Under the pieces are notes generated by a model. The model had not been told where the DNA came from. It did no database searches and was given only the letters and a program-made list of their open reading frames with translations. From contig NZ_LLZG01000220.1 in NCBI RefSeq assembly GCF_001509475.1, positions 15,753 through 79,752 of the forward strand: a stretch of DNA of 64,000 nucleotides. Direction: 5' to 3'. Shown here one piece after another: positions 9,208-17,503 of the stretch; positions within the stretch are counted from its first letter, which is position 1; every line of letters begins with the position of its first letter. The stretch comes from Streptomyces regalis (GTDB lineage: Bacteria; Actinomycetota; Actinomycetes; Streptomycetales; Streptomycetaceae). Both the position numbers and the translations under genes were made by a program.

Positions 9208-9863
9208 ACAGCCCATCCTGGCCCGTCGTGCTGGGGGACGGCGATGTCGTCCTCCGGCCGATAAAGATGCGCGACCAACGGGCCTGGCGCGAGGTCAACC
9301 GGCGCAACCGGGACTGGCTGCGCCCCTGGGAGGCGACCATTCCGCCGCCCACGCCCAGCGGGCCGATCGCGCACCGGCCGACCTACCGGCAGATGGTCCG
9401 GCATCTGCGGTCCGAGGCGAACTCGGGCCGGATGCTGCCGTTCGTCATCGAGTACCAGGGGCGGCTGGTCGGGCAGTTGACGGTCGCCGGGATCACCTGG
9501 GGCTCGATGTGTTCGGGGCACGTCGGTTACTGGGTGGACGAGGCGGTGGCGGGGCGCGGGGTGATGCCGACCGCCGTGGCGCTCGCCGTGGACCACTGTT
9601 TCCGCACCGTCGGTCTGCACCGCATCGAGGTCTGCATTCGCCCCGAGAACCGCCCGAGCCGTCGGGTCGTGGAGAAACTCGGATTCCGCGAGGAGGGGCT
9701 GCGTCCACGGTATCTCCACATCGACGGAGCCTGGCGGGACCATCTCGTCTTCGCGCTCACGGCGGAAGAGGTGCCGGAAGGGTTGCTGAGCCGCTGGCAC
9801 CGGGCAGGCTCTCAGCAGGCGCCGCACTCGAAGCCGCAGAACACCCAGGGGAATCCCGCCTAG
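9204..9863 (+). CDS. RimJ/RimL-type GNAT acetyltransferase
   Basis: A 219-aa GNAT acetyltransferase using acetyl-CoA. The C-terminal half has the RimJ-like string G-V-M-P-T-A-V-A-L-A, L-H-R-I-E-V-C-I-R-P-E-N-R-P-S, then V-V-E-K-L-G-F-R-E-E-G. The likely start is CTG 9204 in a CTGA overlap with mog, with GGGGG upstream; the frame stays open further upstream but that part is a shadow of mog. Acetyltransferases occupy this place between glp and the membrane receptor gene in many Actinobacteria, so it may act on the divisome or ribosome. The target is unknown. Confidence 0.88.
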   Translation: MNSPSWPVVLGDGDVVLRPIKMRDQRAWREVNRRNRDWLRPWEATIPPPTPSGPIAHRPTYRQMVRHLRSEANSGRMLPFVIEYQGRLVGQLTVAGITWGSMCSGHVGYWVDEAVAGRGVMPTAVALAVDHCFRTVGLHRIEVCIRPENRPSRRVVEKLGFREEGLRPRYLHIDGAWRDHLVFALTAEEVPEGLLSRWHRAGSQQAPHSKPQNTQGNPA

Positions 9864-10059
9864 CCGGGAAGGAGCCCGGGGAATTGAATAAGTGTTCGAA
9901 ATTGATCGCCGGATGACCGGCTCAGGGCATTAAATTCGCGCCCTCGGTGGGCTGCTGATCGCATCGGTCACAAAAAAAGTTCGAAATATCAGCCAGATCG
10001 TGCGACACACCGGCTCAATTGGCAGATGGCCTCACGCAAACCCCTCTACCGTGTGAGGC
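9864..10059. other. Non-coding interval before sepX
   Basis: No gene is visible in these 196 bp. Two copies of GTTCGAAAT (9894-9902 and 9979-9987) occur in a locally AT-rich stretch that includes a run of seven A. These could be regulator sites for sepX. I recognise no specific factor. Confidence 0.35.
10047..10052 (+). promoter_or_regulatory. Predicted -10 box of sepX (leaderless)
   Basis: TACCGT ends 7 nt before the GTG start with no separate ribosome site, suggesting a leaderless transcript. The -35 region is poor. Confidence 0.5.
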
Positions 10060-11376
10060 GTGAGCAGCAGCGGCCTCATCTACGCAGTCATTGTCGGGGC
10101 CTGGGCCGCCTACTTGGTGCCGATGTGGCTCCGTAGGCAGGACGAGCTGAACGAGGCCCGTCCGACGGAACGCTTCAGCACAGCCATCCGGTTGCTGTCC
10201 GGACGGGCGGGGATGGAGCGCCGGTACGCCAAGGACCTGCGCGCGCGCTCCACCGACGAGGGGGAGCCCAGCGCCGATGTTCCGGGCGACGTCACCGAAT
10301 CGGTGGACGTCCGGGCCTTCGCCATGCCTCCGACCCGTCCGCAGGCCCAGGCGGCGGTTCCGGCCCAGGCACCGGAGCGCCCGGAGCCGGCGCGTGAATC
10401 CCCCCGCGAAGCGGCGGCCAAGTCGGCACCGGAACGCGCGGGCGCACCCGTGCCCGAACCGGGTTCCGGTCCGGCGGACAAGGCACGCAAACGCGTGCCC
10501 GCGGCCCGGCGTCCCCCTTCGGACGAGGCGGCCGCGGCACGGGCGCGGCGCTTGAAGGCGCTGGCGCGCCGCAGGCGCACCACCGTCGTCCTCTTCCTCG
10601 CGTTCACGCTCGGTGCGATCGTCGCCGCGGTCGGCGGGCTCGCCTTCCTGTGGGCGCCGGGCGTTCCCGCCGTGATGCTCAGCGGGTACATCGCGTATCT
10701 GCGCTCCCAGGAGCGCCGTCGCTTCGCCTACCAGATGGACCGGCGCCGCGCGGAGGTCGCCGCGCAGCGGCTGCGCGAGCATGCTCGCCAGTCCCGCCGG
10801 CGCGGCACCGCCGACACCGGTGCCGGGATCGACGAGCCCGACGAGGGGGCCGAACCAGGTACGGACACCGGGATGTCCGCGCTCGCCGCGGACCGGCGTG
10901 CCCTCGTCGAGCAGACCGATCACGCCGAGTGGGTCGACCAGCAGCGCGAGCGGCAGCGGCGGCCGGGGCACGGGGACAGTTGGGAGCCGGTTCCGGTGCC
11001 GTTGCCGACGTATGTGACCGCGCCGGTCGCTCCGCGGGCCACCACCGATGTGGATCTCGGCGCGCCGGACGCGTGGAGCTCGGCACGGTCGAGTTCCGTC
11101 GGCCGGGACCGGGACGCGGGGGGCGAGGCAGGCTCCGCCGGCGCGAGGCGGGACGGCGCGGGTCGCGAGGGTGCGGGCCGCGAGGGCGCGCCTCGGGACG
11201 GTTCCGCGCGCGGCGCGGAGTCGGACGAGGCGGCTCACGGCGAGGAGAAGGCCGAGGGGGGCGGTCGTAGCGACGCCCGCCGCGCCGCTTCCGCCCGCCG
11301 GGCGCGCGAGCGGGGCCGCACGCCGCTGTTCGACCAGTACGAGGACGGCGACCGCCCGCGCGCGGCGAACGAGTAG
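10060..11376 (+). CDS. sepX: Divisome-associated membrane protein SepX / GlpR
   Basis: A 438-aa membrane protein matching the SepX (Streptomyces) / GlpR (Corynebacterium) architecture. It has one N-terminal helix (IYAVIVGAWAAYLVPMWL), a ~120-residue Pro/Ala/charged linker, then a helical hairpin (VVLFLAFTLGAIVAAVGGLAFL, then GVPAVMLSGYIAYLR), then a long charged disordered cytoplasmic tail. SepX is needed for cross-walls and sporulation septa, and GlpR is the membrane receptor for Glp; this is literature knowledge. The co-located glp six kilobases upstream supports the call. The tail contains Gly/Arg/Glu repeats (about residues 350-400). Confidence 0.82.
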   Translation: MSSSGLIYAVIVGAWAAYLVPMWLRRQDELNEARPTERFSTAIRLLSGRAGMERRYAKDLRARSTDEGEPSADVPGDVTESVDVRAFAMPPTRPQAQAAVPAQAPERPEPARESPREAAAKSAPERAGAPVPEPGSGPADKARKRVPAARRPPSDEAAAARARRLKALARRRRTTVVLFLAFTLGAIVAAVGGLAFLWAPGVPAVMLSGYIAYLRSQERRRFAYQMDRRRAEVAAQRLREHARQSRRRGTADTGAGIDEPDEGAEPGTDTGMSALAADRRALVEQTDHAEWVDQQRERQRRPGHGDSWEPVPVPLPTYVTAPVAPRATTDVDLGAPDAWSSARSSSVGRDRDAGGEAGSAGARRDGAGREGAGREGAPRDGSARGAESDEAAHGEEKAEGGGRSDARRAASARRARERGRTPLFDQYEDGDRPRAANE

Positions 11377-11401
11377 CCACCGGCCGGGGCAGGGAACGGA
11401 T

Positions 11402-11431
11402 TTCCAAGCAGGCCGATCGGGGTGCTAAAGT
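11402..11431 (+). promoter_or_regulatory. tRNA-Ala promoter
   Basis: TTCCAA (11402-11407), an 18-nt spacer, then TAAAGT (11426-11431) sit 14 nt upstream of the mature tRNA 5' end, fitting a housekeeping sigma promoter. Confidence 0.6.
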
Positions 11432-11445
11432 TTCACTCGTTGCAA

Positions 11446-11519
11446 GGGCCTGTGGCGCAGTCCGGTAGCGCACCTCGTTCGCATCGAGGGGGCCAGGGGT
11501 TCAAATCCCCTCAGGTCCA
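11446..11519 (+). tRNA. tRNA-Ala (anticodon CGC)
   Basis: Cloverleaf of 74 nt. The acceptor GGGCCTG pairs with CAGGTCC, including G3:U70, the identity pair of alanine tRNAs. The anticodon stem CCTCG/CGAGG encloses loop TTCGCAT with anticodon CGC at 11480-11482, the T-loop is GGTTCAAATC, and the discriminator is A. CCA is not fully encoded (ACCG follows). It reads GCG codons, which are abundant in this genome. No integrated element is attached to its 3' end. Confidence 0.95.
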
Positions 11520-11553
11520 CCGCAACAACTTTCCAAGGGAACTTGGGAGTTGG

Positions 11554-11589
11554 AAGATCCCGTCCGATCGGTTGATCGGGCGGGATCTT
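11554..11589 (+). terminator. Terminator of tRNA-Ala
   Basis: A 16-bp stem, AAGATCCCGTCCGATC / GATCGGGCGGGATCTT with one G-U pair and a GGTT loop, followed by TGTTGTT. It lies 34 nt after the tRNA. Confidence 0.85.
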
Positions 11590-11644
11590 TGTTGTTCCCA
11601 CGGTTCCCACGGTTGTCGCCAAGAGCGGCGTCTTGAGGGGGAAC

Positions 11645-12886
11645 GTGGAGAAGGTCGACGCAGCGTTACCGGCGGGGCGTACGGCGCCGTTGCGGAGTGG
11701 GGCCTTCCGGCGGTTCCTGCTGGCCAATCTCGTCTCCGCCACCGGGTCCGCCATGGCGCCCCTCGCGCTCGCCTACTCCGTGATCGGGGAGGGCGGCGGA
11801 GCCGGGGACCTCGGACTGGTGCTGGCCACCAACACTGTGCCGACGGTCGTGTTCCTTGTCGTGGGCGGAGTGCTCGCCGACCGGCTGTCCCGGAGCCGGA
11901 TGCTCTTCCTCGGCAATCTGCTGGCGGCCGCCGCCCAGGGGGCGCTCGCTGTGATCGTCGCCACGGGGCACGCGTCGACGGGCTCCATCGCGGTCTGCGG
12001 GTTCGTCTCCGGCACGGCGATGGCCTTCACCGTGCCCGCCGCTCAGGGCGCCGTGAGCCAGATCGTCCCCGTGGAGCAGTTGCAGCAGGCCAACGCCCTG
12101 CTCAGGCTGCCGGGCAACGCGGTCAAGGTGCTCGGACCGGCCGTCGGCGGAGTCGTCGTCGCGGTCAGCGGCCCGGCCTGGGCGCTGGCCTGGGACGCGC
12201 TCACCTTCGCCGTCGCCGCCGTACTGCTGCTCGGGCTGCGCCTGGACGCGCCTGTCACCGTCACCAGCGCGCTCGGCGATCTGCGGGAGGGCTGGGCCGG
12301 CTTCTGGTCGCGGACCTGGCTGTGGACGTACACGGCGTGCGGGACCGTCCTCGTCGGCGCGTGGCTGGCGGGATTCCAGCTGCTCGGGCCCGTCGTCGCG
12401 GCACAGCAGTACGCGGGGGCGCGTGACTGGGGTCTGGTGCAGGGCGCGTTCGCGGCGGGGCTGTTGGCCGGGACGGTGGTGTGTCTGCGCTGGCGGCCGT
12501 ACCGGTTGCTCACGGTGGCCGTGGTGGGCGGTGTGCCGCTCGCCGCGCCTCTGCTCGTCATGGGCTGGGGACTGCCGTTGCCCTGGGTGCTGTTGGCCGC
12601 GTTGCTTGCGGGCGTCGGGCTGGACGTGGCGATCGTCGCGTGGGCGACCGCCTTCCAACAGCACGTGCCGCAGGGAGAGTTGGGGCGCCTGAGCGCGTTC
12701 AACAGTGTCGGTGAGCGGCTGGCGATTCCCCTCGGCTACCTTCTGACCGCCCTCGCGGTCGGTACCTGGGACAACCGGACGGTGCTGGTGGCGTGCGCCG
12801 CTCTGGTCGTCGCCGCGGCCGTCCTCAACCTCTGTGTGCGGGACGTGTACCGCATCAACCGGCGTGCGGGGGAGGGGGACGGCTGA
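11645..12886 (+). CDS. MFS transporter
   Basis: A 413-aa major facilitator with about 12 predicted membrane helices. It shows motif A-like V-L-A-D-R-L-S-R-S-R after helix 2 and resembles the DHA3/macrolide-efflux (MefA-like) subgroup by its N-terminal FRRFLLANLVSATGSAMAPLALAYSV. I chose GTG 11645 because GAGGGGG lies just upstream; a TTG four codons earlier is possible. The substrate is unknown. It is convergent with the GNAT gene. Confidence 0.87.
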   Translation: MEKVDAALPAGRTAPLRSGAFRRFLLANLVSATGSAMAPLALAYSVIGEGGGAGDLGLVLATNTVPTVVFLVVGGVLADRLSRSRMLFLGNLLAAAAQGALAVIVATGHASTGSIAVCGFVSGTAMAFTVPAAQGAVSQIVPVEQLQQANALLRLPGNAVKVLGPAVGGVVVAVSGPAWALAWDALTFAVAAVLLLGLRLDAPVTVTSALGDLREGWAGFWSRTWLWTYTACGTVLVGAWLAGFQLLGPVVAAQQYAGARDWGLVQGAFAAGLLAGTVVCLRWRPYRLLTVAVVGGVPLAAPLLVMGWGLPLPWVLLAALLAGVGLDVAIVAWATAFQQHVPQGELGRLSAFNSVGERLAIPLGYLLTALAVGTWDNRTVLVACAALVVAAAVLNLCVRDVYRINRRAGEGDG

Positions 12887-12901
12887 CGCCGGCCGTCCGC
12901 G

Positions 12902-13378
12902 TCACAGCGCCTTGGCGTAACAGAGACTCAGCTCGTGGAAGCGGTAGTAGCCGAACTTCTCGCACGGCTCGTACCCGCTGGAGATGTACAGCGCCACTGC
13001 CTCCGGCTGCTTGGCGCCGGTCTCCAGCACCATGCGGGTGCGGCCCGCCGCCCGCGCGTCCTCCTCCAGTGCGGCCAGGATGCGTCTCGCCAGGCCCCGC
13101 CCGCGCATCTGCTCGACGACGTACATCCGCTTGAGCTCGGCGTCCCCGTCTTGGTTGCCCTCGCCGTTCTCGTCCTGGGCGCGCCAGCCGCCGGAGGCGA
13201 CGGGGGTGCCGAGCTCGTCGTAGGCGATCAGGTAGAGGCCGTTCGGCGGCTCGAAGTCCGTCGGGGCGAGGGGGGTGGCGTCGCCGTCGTCGCCGTAGCG
13301 GACGCCGTACTCGGCCTGCACCTGGTCGTTGAGCTTGACGGCGTCAGGGTGGTCGAAGGAGACGGGGCGTATATGCAT
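12902..13378 (-). CDS. GNAT family N-acetyltransferase
   Basis: A 158-aa stand-alone GNAT. The acetyl-CoA pyrophosphate loop is R-G-R-G-L-A-R-R-I-L near residue 93, preceded by the strand AELKRMYVVEQ, and followed by L-E-T-G-A-K-Q-P-E-A-V-A-L-Y and S-G-Y-E. The substrate is unknown. ATG 13378 follows a TACGGT -10 box by 7 nt, consistent with leaderless expression divergent from xth. Confidence 0.88.
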   Translation of the reverse strand: MHIRPVSFDHPDAVKLNDQVQAEYGVRYGDDGDATPLAPTDFEPPNGLYLIAYDELGTPVASGGWRAQDENGEGNQDGDAELKRMYVVEQMRGRGLARRILAALEEDARAAGRTRMVLETGAKQPEAVALYISSGYEPCEKFGYYRFHELSLCYAKAL

Positions 13379-13385
13379 GCTAGAT

Positions 13386-13391
13386 ACCGTA
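13386..13391 (-). promoter_or_regulatory. Predicted -10 box of the GNAT gene (leaderless)
   Basis: On the minus strand TACGGT ends 7 nt before the ATG at 13378. The surrounding GATATACGGTATC is an imperfect palindrome that could be an operator. Confidence 0.45.
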
Positions 13392-13420
13392 TATCAATTC
13401 AAGATCAAGAGGTTCCAGAA

Positions 13421-13449
13421 TCGGACAACGTCCAGTGTGCCGGTAAGGT
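13421..13449 (+). promoter_or_regulatory. Predicted promoter of xth (leaderless)
   Basis: TCGGAC (13421-13426), a 17-nt spacer, then TAAGGT (13444-13449), ending 6 nt before the GTG start. Confidence 0.55.
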
Positions 13450-13455
13450 GCCGGG

Positions 13456-14256
13456 GTGCTCACTGTGACCTCTGTGAATGTGAACGGGCTGCGGGCCGCC
13501 GCGAAGAAGGGCTTCGTGGAGTGGCTCGCCGGCACCGAAGCCGATGTGCTGTGCCTGCAGGAGGTGCGCGCGGAGCCGCAGCAGCTGCCCGAGCACGTCC
13601 GCACGCCCGACGGCTGGCACGTCGTGCACGCGCCCGCCGCCGCCAAGGGCCGCGCCGGTGTCTCCCTCTACACCCGCCGTGAGCCCGACCGCATCCAGGT
13701 CGGCTTCGGGTCGAGTGAGTTCGACGGCAGCGGGCGTTACGTCGAGGCCGACCTGCCCGGTGTGACGGTCGCCTCCCTCTACCTCCCCTCCGGCGAGGTC
13801 GGCACCGAGCGGCAGGACGAGAAGGTCCGCTTCATGGGCGAGTTCCTCGCCTACCTGAAGGACCTGCGCGAGCGCGCCGCCGCCGACGGCCGCGAGGTCC
13901 TCGTCTGCGGTGACTGGAACATCGCCCACCAGCAGGCCGACCTGAAAAACTGGCGCGGCAACACCAAGAACTCCGGCTTCCTGCCGGAGGAGCGGGAGTG
14001 GCTCGGCCGGGTGTTCGACCTCACCGCCGGCGGCTACGTCGACGTCGTACGGTCGCTGCATCCGGACACCGAGGGGCCGTACTCGTGGTGGTCGTACCGC
14101 GGGCGGGCCTTCGACAACGACACGGGGTGGCGCATCGACTACCACGTGGCGACGCCGGGTCTCGCCGCCAAGGCGCTCAAGGGGTACGTCGAGCGGGCGG
14201 CGACGCATGCCGAGCGGTGGTCGGACCACGCGCCGGTGACGGTCGTCTACGGGTGA
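13456..14256 (+). CDS. xth: Exodeoxyribonuclease III
   Basis: AP endonuclease/3'-5' exonuclease of base-excision repair, 266 aa, endonuclease/exonuclease/phosphatase fold. Motifs in order: S-V-N-V-N-G-L-R-A-A near residue 5, C-L-Q-E-V-R (metal Glu) near 34, the catalytic-Tyr region V-A-S-L-Y-L-P-S-G, C-G-D-W-N-I-A-H near 152, W-R-I-D-Y-H near 230, and the final W-S-D-H-A-P-V. All catalytic residues are present. GTG 13456 is the first start after the promoter. Confidence 0.94.
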   Translation: MLTVTSVNVNGLRAAAKKGFVEWLAGTEADVLCLQEVRAEPQQLPEHVRTPDGWHVVHAPAAAKGRAGVSLYTRREPDRIQVGFGSSEFDGSGRYVEADLPGVTVASLYLPSGEVGTERQDEKVRFMGEFLAYLKDLRERAAADGREVLVCGDWNIAHQQADLKNWRGNTKNSGFLPEEREWLGRVFDLTAGGYVDVVRSLHPDTEGPYSWWSYRGRAFDNDTGWRIDYHVATPGLAAKALKGYVERAATHAERWSDHAPVTVVYG

Positions 14257-14280
14257 TGGTGACGGTCGTCCACGGGTGAT
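14235..14280 (+). repeat. 23-bp tandem duplication spanning the xth stop codon
   Basis: Positions 14235-14257 and 14258-14280 are two adjacent 23-bp copies differing at one base. Copy 1 contains the last codons and TGA of xth. Confidence 0.8.
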
Positions 14281-14397
14281 TTCGCGCCTGATTTCTCGCC
14301 GTTGACCCTCGAGCGCGTACGGCCCCGGTTGTCGAACGTGTGCGCGCGGAAATGCTCACTCCCAAAGGACGGTGCTTACCGGTCGGAGGGACGACGC

Positions 14398-16596
14398 ATG
14401 CGGGGGCAGGAGCGGGGCGGCCACAACGAGATGAGCGGTGTCGTGCACGGCCCCGGCGTGCAGGCGTCGGTGGTGCACGGAGGTGTGCACATCCGGACCG
14501 GCGACCCGTCGGCCGCGCCGCGGACTCAGCGGCCGTGGCAACTTCCACGCGCGGTCCCGCTCACCGACCGCACCCAAGAGGTGGAGCGCCTGGAAGAGCT
14601 GCGCGCCCGCGCCACGCACCGCGGGCAGCCCGCGCTGGCCACGGTGAGCGGCCTGGGCGGGGTGGGCAAGACCGCGCTGGCCCTGGCCTGGCTGCACCGG
14701 CTGCGCCCGGACTTCCCGGGCGGTCAGTTGTACGCCGACCTGGGCGCCCAGTCGCCGACCGGCCCCGCCGACCCGGCCGAGGTCCTCAGCGGCTTCCTGC
14801 GCGGGTTCGGCGTGCCGCCGCAGCAGGTGCCGTACGGCATCGCGGAACGGGCCGCGCTGTACCGCTCGCTGACCGCGGAGCGCCCGGTCGTGGTGCTGCT
14901 CGACGACGCGGTGACGGCGGCCCAGGTGCGGCCGCTGCTGCCGGGCGGGGCGAACGTCACCCTCGTCACCAGTCGTCGGCGGATGTCGGGACTGGCCCTC
15001 GAAGGCGGCCACCAGATGCATCTGGAACCGCTGGCGCCGGAGGCGGCCGTCGAACTGCTGGCGGTCACCCTCGCCGACGACCGGGTGGCCACCGAGCCGG
15101 ACGACGCCCGCGCTCTCGTCGGGCTGTGCGCGGGGCTGCCGCTGGCGGTGCGGGTGGCCGGGGCCCGGCTCGCGGCCCGGCCGCAGCGGCGGATCACCAC
15201 CATGGTCCGCGCGCTGGCCGCGGAGCGGGGGAGGCTGGACGCGCTGGCCATCGACGGCGACCACGGGGTGCGCGCGGCACTGGACCTGTCGTACCGGGGG
15301 CTGCCCCCGGCCGCGGCCCGGCTCTACCGGCTGCTCGGGGTGCACCCGGCGACAGAGTTCGGGACCACGGCGGCTCGGGCGCTGCTCGCCGGGACGGGGA
15401 CGGGGCAGCGGCAGGGGGCGGCGGGCGAGCAGCGGGAGCCGTGGGAGGACGCGGCCGTCGACGAACTGCTGGACGTCCTTCACGACGCCAATCTGCTGAT
15501 CGAGGTCGGCGAGGACCGCTACCGCTTCCACGATCTCGTACGGCTGCACGCCGCGGCCATGGCGGAGGAGGGCGAGCCCCCCGAGCAGCGCGCGGCGGCG
15601 TTCCGGCGCCTCGCCGACCACTGTCTGGCGACCGCCACCCGGGCCGAGACGGCCATCGATCCCCAACACCCGTTACGGGAGCGCTCGTTCGGGCCCGGAC
15701 CGGTGGTCATCGAGGACTTCGGCGAGGGCGTGCAGGCGGCGTTGGACTGGCTGGACCGGGAGCTGCCGACGCTGCTGGCGGTGATACGCCGGGCGAGCGC
15801 GGCGGGCGCGCCCGAGGCCGGCTGGCAACTCGCCGACGCGCTGGGGCCGTTCTTCATCCGGCGCAAGCACTACGACCAATGGTGCGCCGCCCATGCCGAG
15901 GGGCTCGCCGCCGCGCGGGAGCTGTCGGACACGGCGGCCCAGTGCCGGATGCTCACCTCCGGTGGCCTGGGCGAGCTGGGGCGCGGTGACCATACGCGTG
16001 CCCTGGAGATGTTCGAGGAGGCGGCGCGGCTGTTCGCGGCCGACGGGGACGGGCTGGGCCGGGCCCGCACGCTGAACTACCGCGGGCTCGCACAGCAGCG
16101 CCTGGGCCGACTGGACGCGGCGGCCGAGCTGTTCGCCCGTGCCGCCGCGGAGCTGCCCGGCTGCGGCGATCACCGGGCCGGTGCGCTCGCCCGGCTCAAC
16201 GCGGCCGACGTCGAGCTGGCCCGGGGCCGGCTGGAGCAGACGGCGGCGGGCGCCGCCGAGGCCCGCACGACGCTGCTGGCCGTGAACGACACGTACAACG
16301 CCGCACGGGCCGCGATCCTGCTCGGCCGGGTCGGCCTGCGCCGGGGACGGCCCGACGAGGCCGAGGCCTGGCTCACCGGCGCGCTGACCTCGCTGCGCGA
16401 TGTCGCCGCCCACTACGAAGTGGCCCGCGCCCTGGAGTCCCTGGGCGAGGCCGCCGAGCAGCGCGGCCAACGGACACTCGCCCGGGACCGCTACCGGGAG
16501 GCGCTGGACCTCTACGTCGCGGTGAACCGCCCGGCCGCCGCGGACGAGCTGCGCGAACGGTTGCGGGGCGCGGGGCGGGACGCCGCCGCCGACTGA
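14398..16596 (+). CDS. STAND NTPase with TPR repeats (NB-ARC-like)
   Basis: A 732-aa signal-transduction ATPase. After a short N-terminus carrying V-V-H-G-G-V-H-I it has Walker A G-L-G-G-V-G-K-T at residues ~85-92 and Walker B V-V-V-L-L-D-D-A near 163. Winged-helix and superhelical regions follow (A-L-D-L-S-Y-R-G-L, then Y-R-F-H-D-L-V-R-L-H-A), then C-terminal tetratricopeptide helices from about residue 500. It lacks the DNA-binding and BTAD domains seen in the SARP gene downstream. Start ATG 14398 follows GGAGG. Proteins of this build act as regulatory or defence switches; nothing adjacent identifies the effector. Confidence 0.83.
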   Translation: MRGQERGGHNEMSGVVHGPGVQASVVHGGVHIRTGDPSAAPRTQRPWQLPRAVPLTDRTQEVERLEELRARATHRGQPALATVSGLGGVGKTALALAWLHRLRPDFPGGQLYADLGAQSPTGPADPAEVLSGFLRGFGVPPQQVPYGIAERAALYRSLTAERPVVVLLDDAVTAAQVRPLLPGGANVTLVTSRRRMSGLALEGGHQMHLEPLAPEAAVELLAVTLADDRVATEPDDARALVGLCAGLPLAVRVAGARLAARPQRRITTMVRALAAERGRLDALAIDGDHGVRAALDLSYRGLPPAAARLYRLLGVHPATEFGTTAARALLAGTGTGQRQGAAGEQREPWEDAAVDELLDVLHDANLLIEVGEDRYRFHDLVRLHAAAMAEEGEPPEQRAAAFRRLADHCLATATRAETAIDPQHPLRERSFGPGPVVIEDFGEGVQAALDWLDRELPTLLAVIRRASAAGAPEAGWQLADALGPFFIRRKHYDQWCAAHAEGLAAARELSDTAAQCRMLTSGGLGELGRGDHTRALEMFEEAARLFAADGDGLGRARTLNYRGLAQQRLGRLDAAAELFARAAAELPGCGDHRAGALARLNAADVELARGRLEQTAAGAAEARTTLLAVNDTYNAARAAILLGRVGLRRGRPDEAEAWLTGALTSLRDVAAHYEVARALESLGEAAEQRGQRTLARDRYREALDLYVAVNRPAAADELRERLRGAGRDAAAD

Positions 16597-16624
16597 GCCG
16601 GACGCCTTGGGCCGTGGTGGCGGT

Positions 16625-16942
16625 GCCCGGCGCGGGGCGCCGTCGTTGAGTGAGTCGGGCGATTTGGGGCGTAGTGGTGGTGCCTGCCTGTGGCGGCGTC
16701 GCGCGCTTAGGCGGGCCGGGAGGTTGCTGCCTTTGCCGTGGTGGCGGAGGCGCTGCAGTTCGGTTGGCGTCCGTGGGTACCGAACGGTTGCGGCGCCCGG
16801 CGCGGGGCGCCGTCGTTGAGTGAGTCGGGCGCTTTGGGTTGTAGTGGTGGTGCTCGCTCGTGGCGGTGTCGCGCGTGCTCAGGCGGGCCGGGAGGCCGTC
16901 GCCTTCGCTGTCGTGGCGGAGGGGCTGCAGTTCGGTCGGTGT
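16625..16942. repeat. Duplicated ~146-bp non-coding unit (170-bp period)
   Basis: Between the STAND gene and the next stop (16597-17029, 433 bp) there is no credible gene. Unit 1 (16625-16770) and unit 2 (16795-16942) both begin GCCCGGCGCGGGGCGCCG and end with GCTGCAGTTCGGT plus a similar tail. The middles are diverged but alignable, and a 24-bp segment separates the units. This is a direct duplication of unknown function. The reading frames across it are low-complexity and I reject them. Confidence 0.75.
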
Positions 16943-17029
16943 TTGTGGTGGTGCGCAAGGTCAGGGGTCCGGCAGGGCGGGGAGATGCACCCGGACCGCC
17001 GTGTTCAGGCTGTTGCTCACCACTTGGTG

Positions 17030-17503
17030 TCATCGCATGCCCGTCGCCGTCTCCAGCATGCGCACCGTCATGTCCTCCCACTCCGCCGGAGCCAGGCTCG
17101 CTGACAGCCACGCGTGGGCCAGTGAGGCCCAGGTGGGCCAGGGGCACAGGGACATGTGCCGGGAGTTCAGGATCAGGCGGGCCGGGGCGTGGCCGTACGG
17201 GCCGAGGCGTAGCCAGCAGCTCTCGGTCTCCTGATGTACCGCCACCACCGCCGCGCCCGGGTGGGCGGCGGCCAGGTCGTCGGCCGCGGAGGCGCCCGGG
17301 CCCGGCGCTACCAGGACGTCGGCGAGCAGCGGCCAGGGGGGTGGGGCGGGGAGTGTGACCCGCAGGTGCCGGTCCACGACCGGGGGACGGCGGCCCGGTC
17401 GCGTCGGGGTCAGGCGGACCGTGACGCGGTGCGCGGCGACGGCCGACGGCGGTGGGAAACCGTGCACCGACACGGCTGTCCTCCCCTCGGCGCCGCTGCT
17501 CAT
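17030..17503 (-). CDS. Conserved hypothetical protein, partner of GT-B-like gene
   Basis: A 157-aa protein I do not recognise. The N-terminal half is Pro/Arg/Val-rich and carries several short beta-like strands (HRVTVRLTP, HLRVTLP, LLADVLVAPG). The C-terminal half is more ordered (ESCWLRLGPYGHAP, LILNSRHMSLCPWPTW, then EWEDMTVRMLETATGMR). It has no signal peptide or membrane helix. Its ATG overlaps the upstream gene's TGA (ATGA), so it is translated with that gene and probably works with it. An artefactual long frame fuses it to antisense sequence; the ATG at 17503 is the natural start. Confidence 0.65.
   Translation of the reverse strand: MSSGAEGRTAVSVHGFPPPSAVAAHRVTVRLTPTRPGRRPPVVDRHLRVTLPAPPPWPLLADVLVAPGPGASAADDLAAAHPGAAVVAVHQETESCWLRLGPYGHAPARLILNSRHMSLCPWPTWASLAHAWLSASLAPAEWEDMTVRMLETATGMR

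Noticed and set aside
11446..11600. tRNA-Ala as an integration site for a mobile element
   Set aside because: No integrase, no repeated 3' tRNA end and no change in gene character nearby.
11422..12426. Plus-strand frame running through the tRNA into the MFS gene
   Set aside because: It reads through a well-formed tRNA-Ala and its terminator and then becomes an Arg/Gly-rich shadow of the MFS frame.
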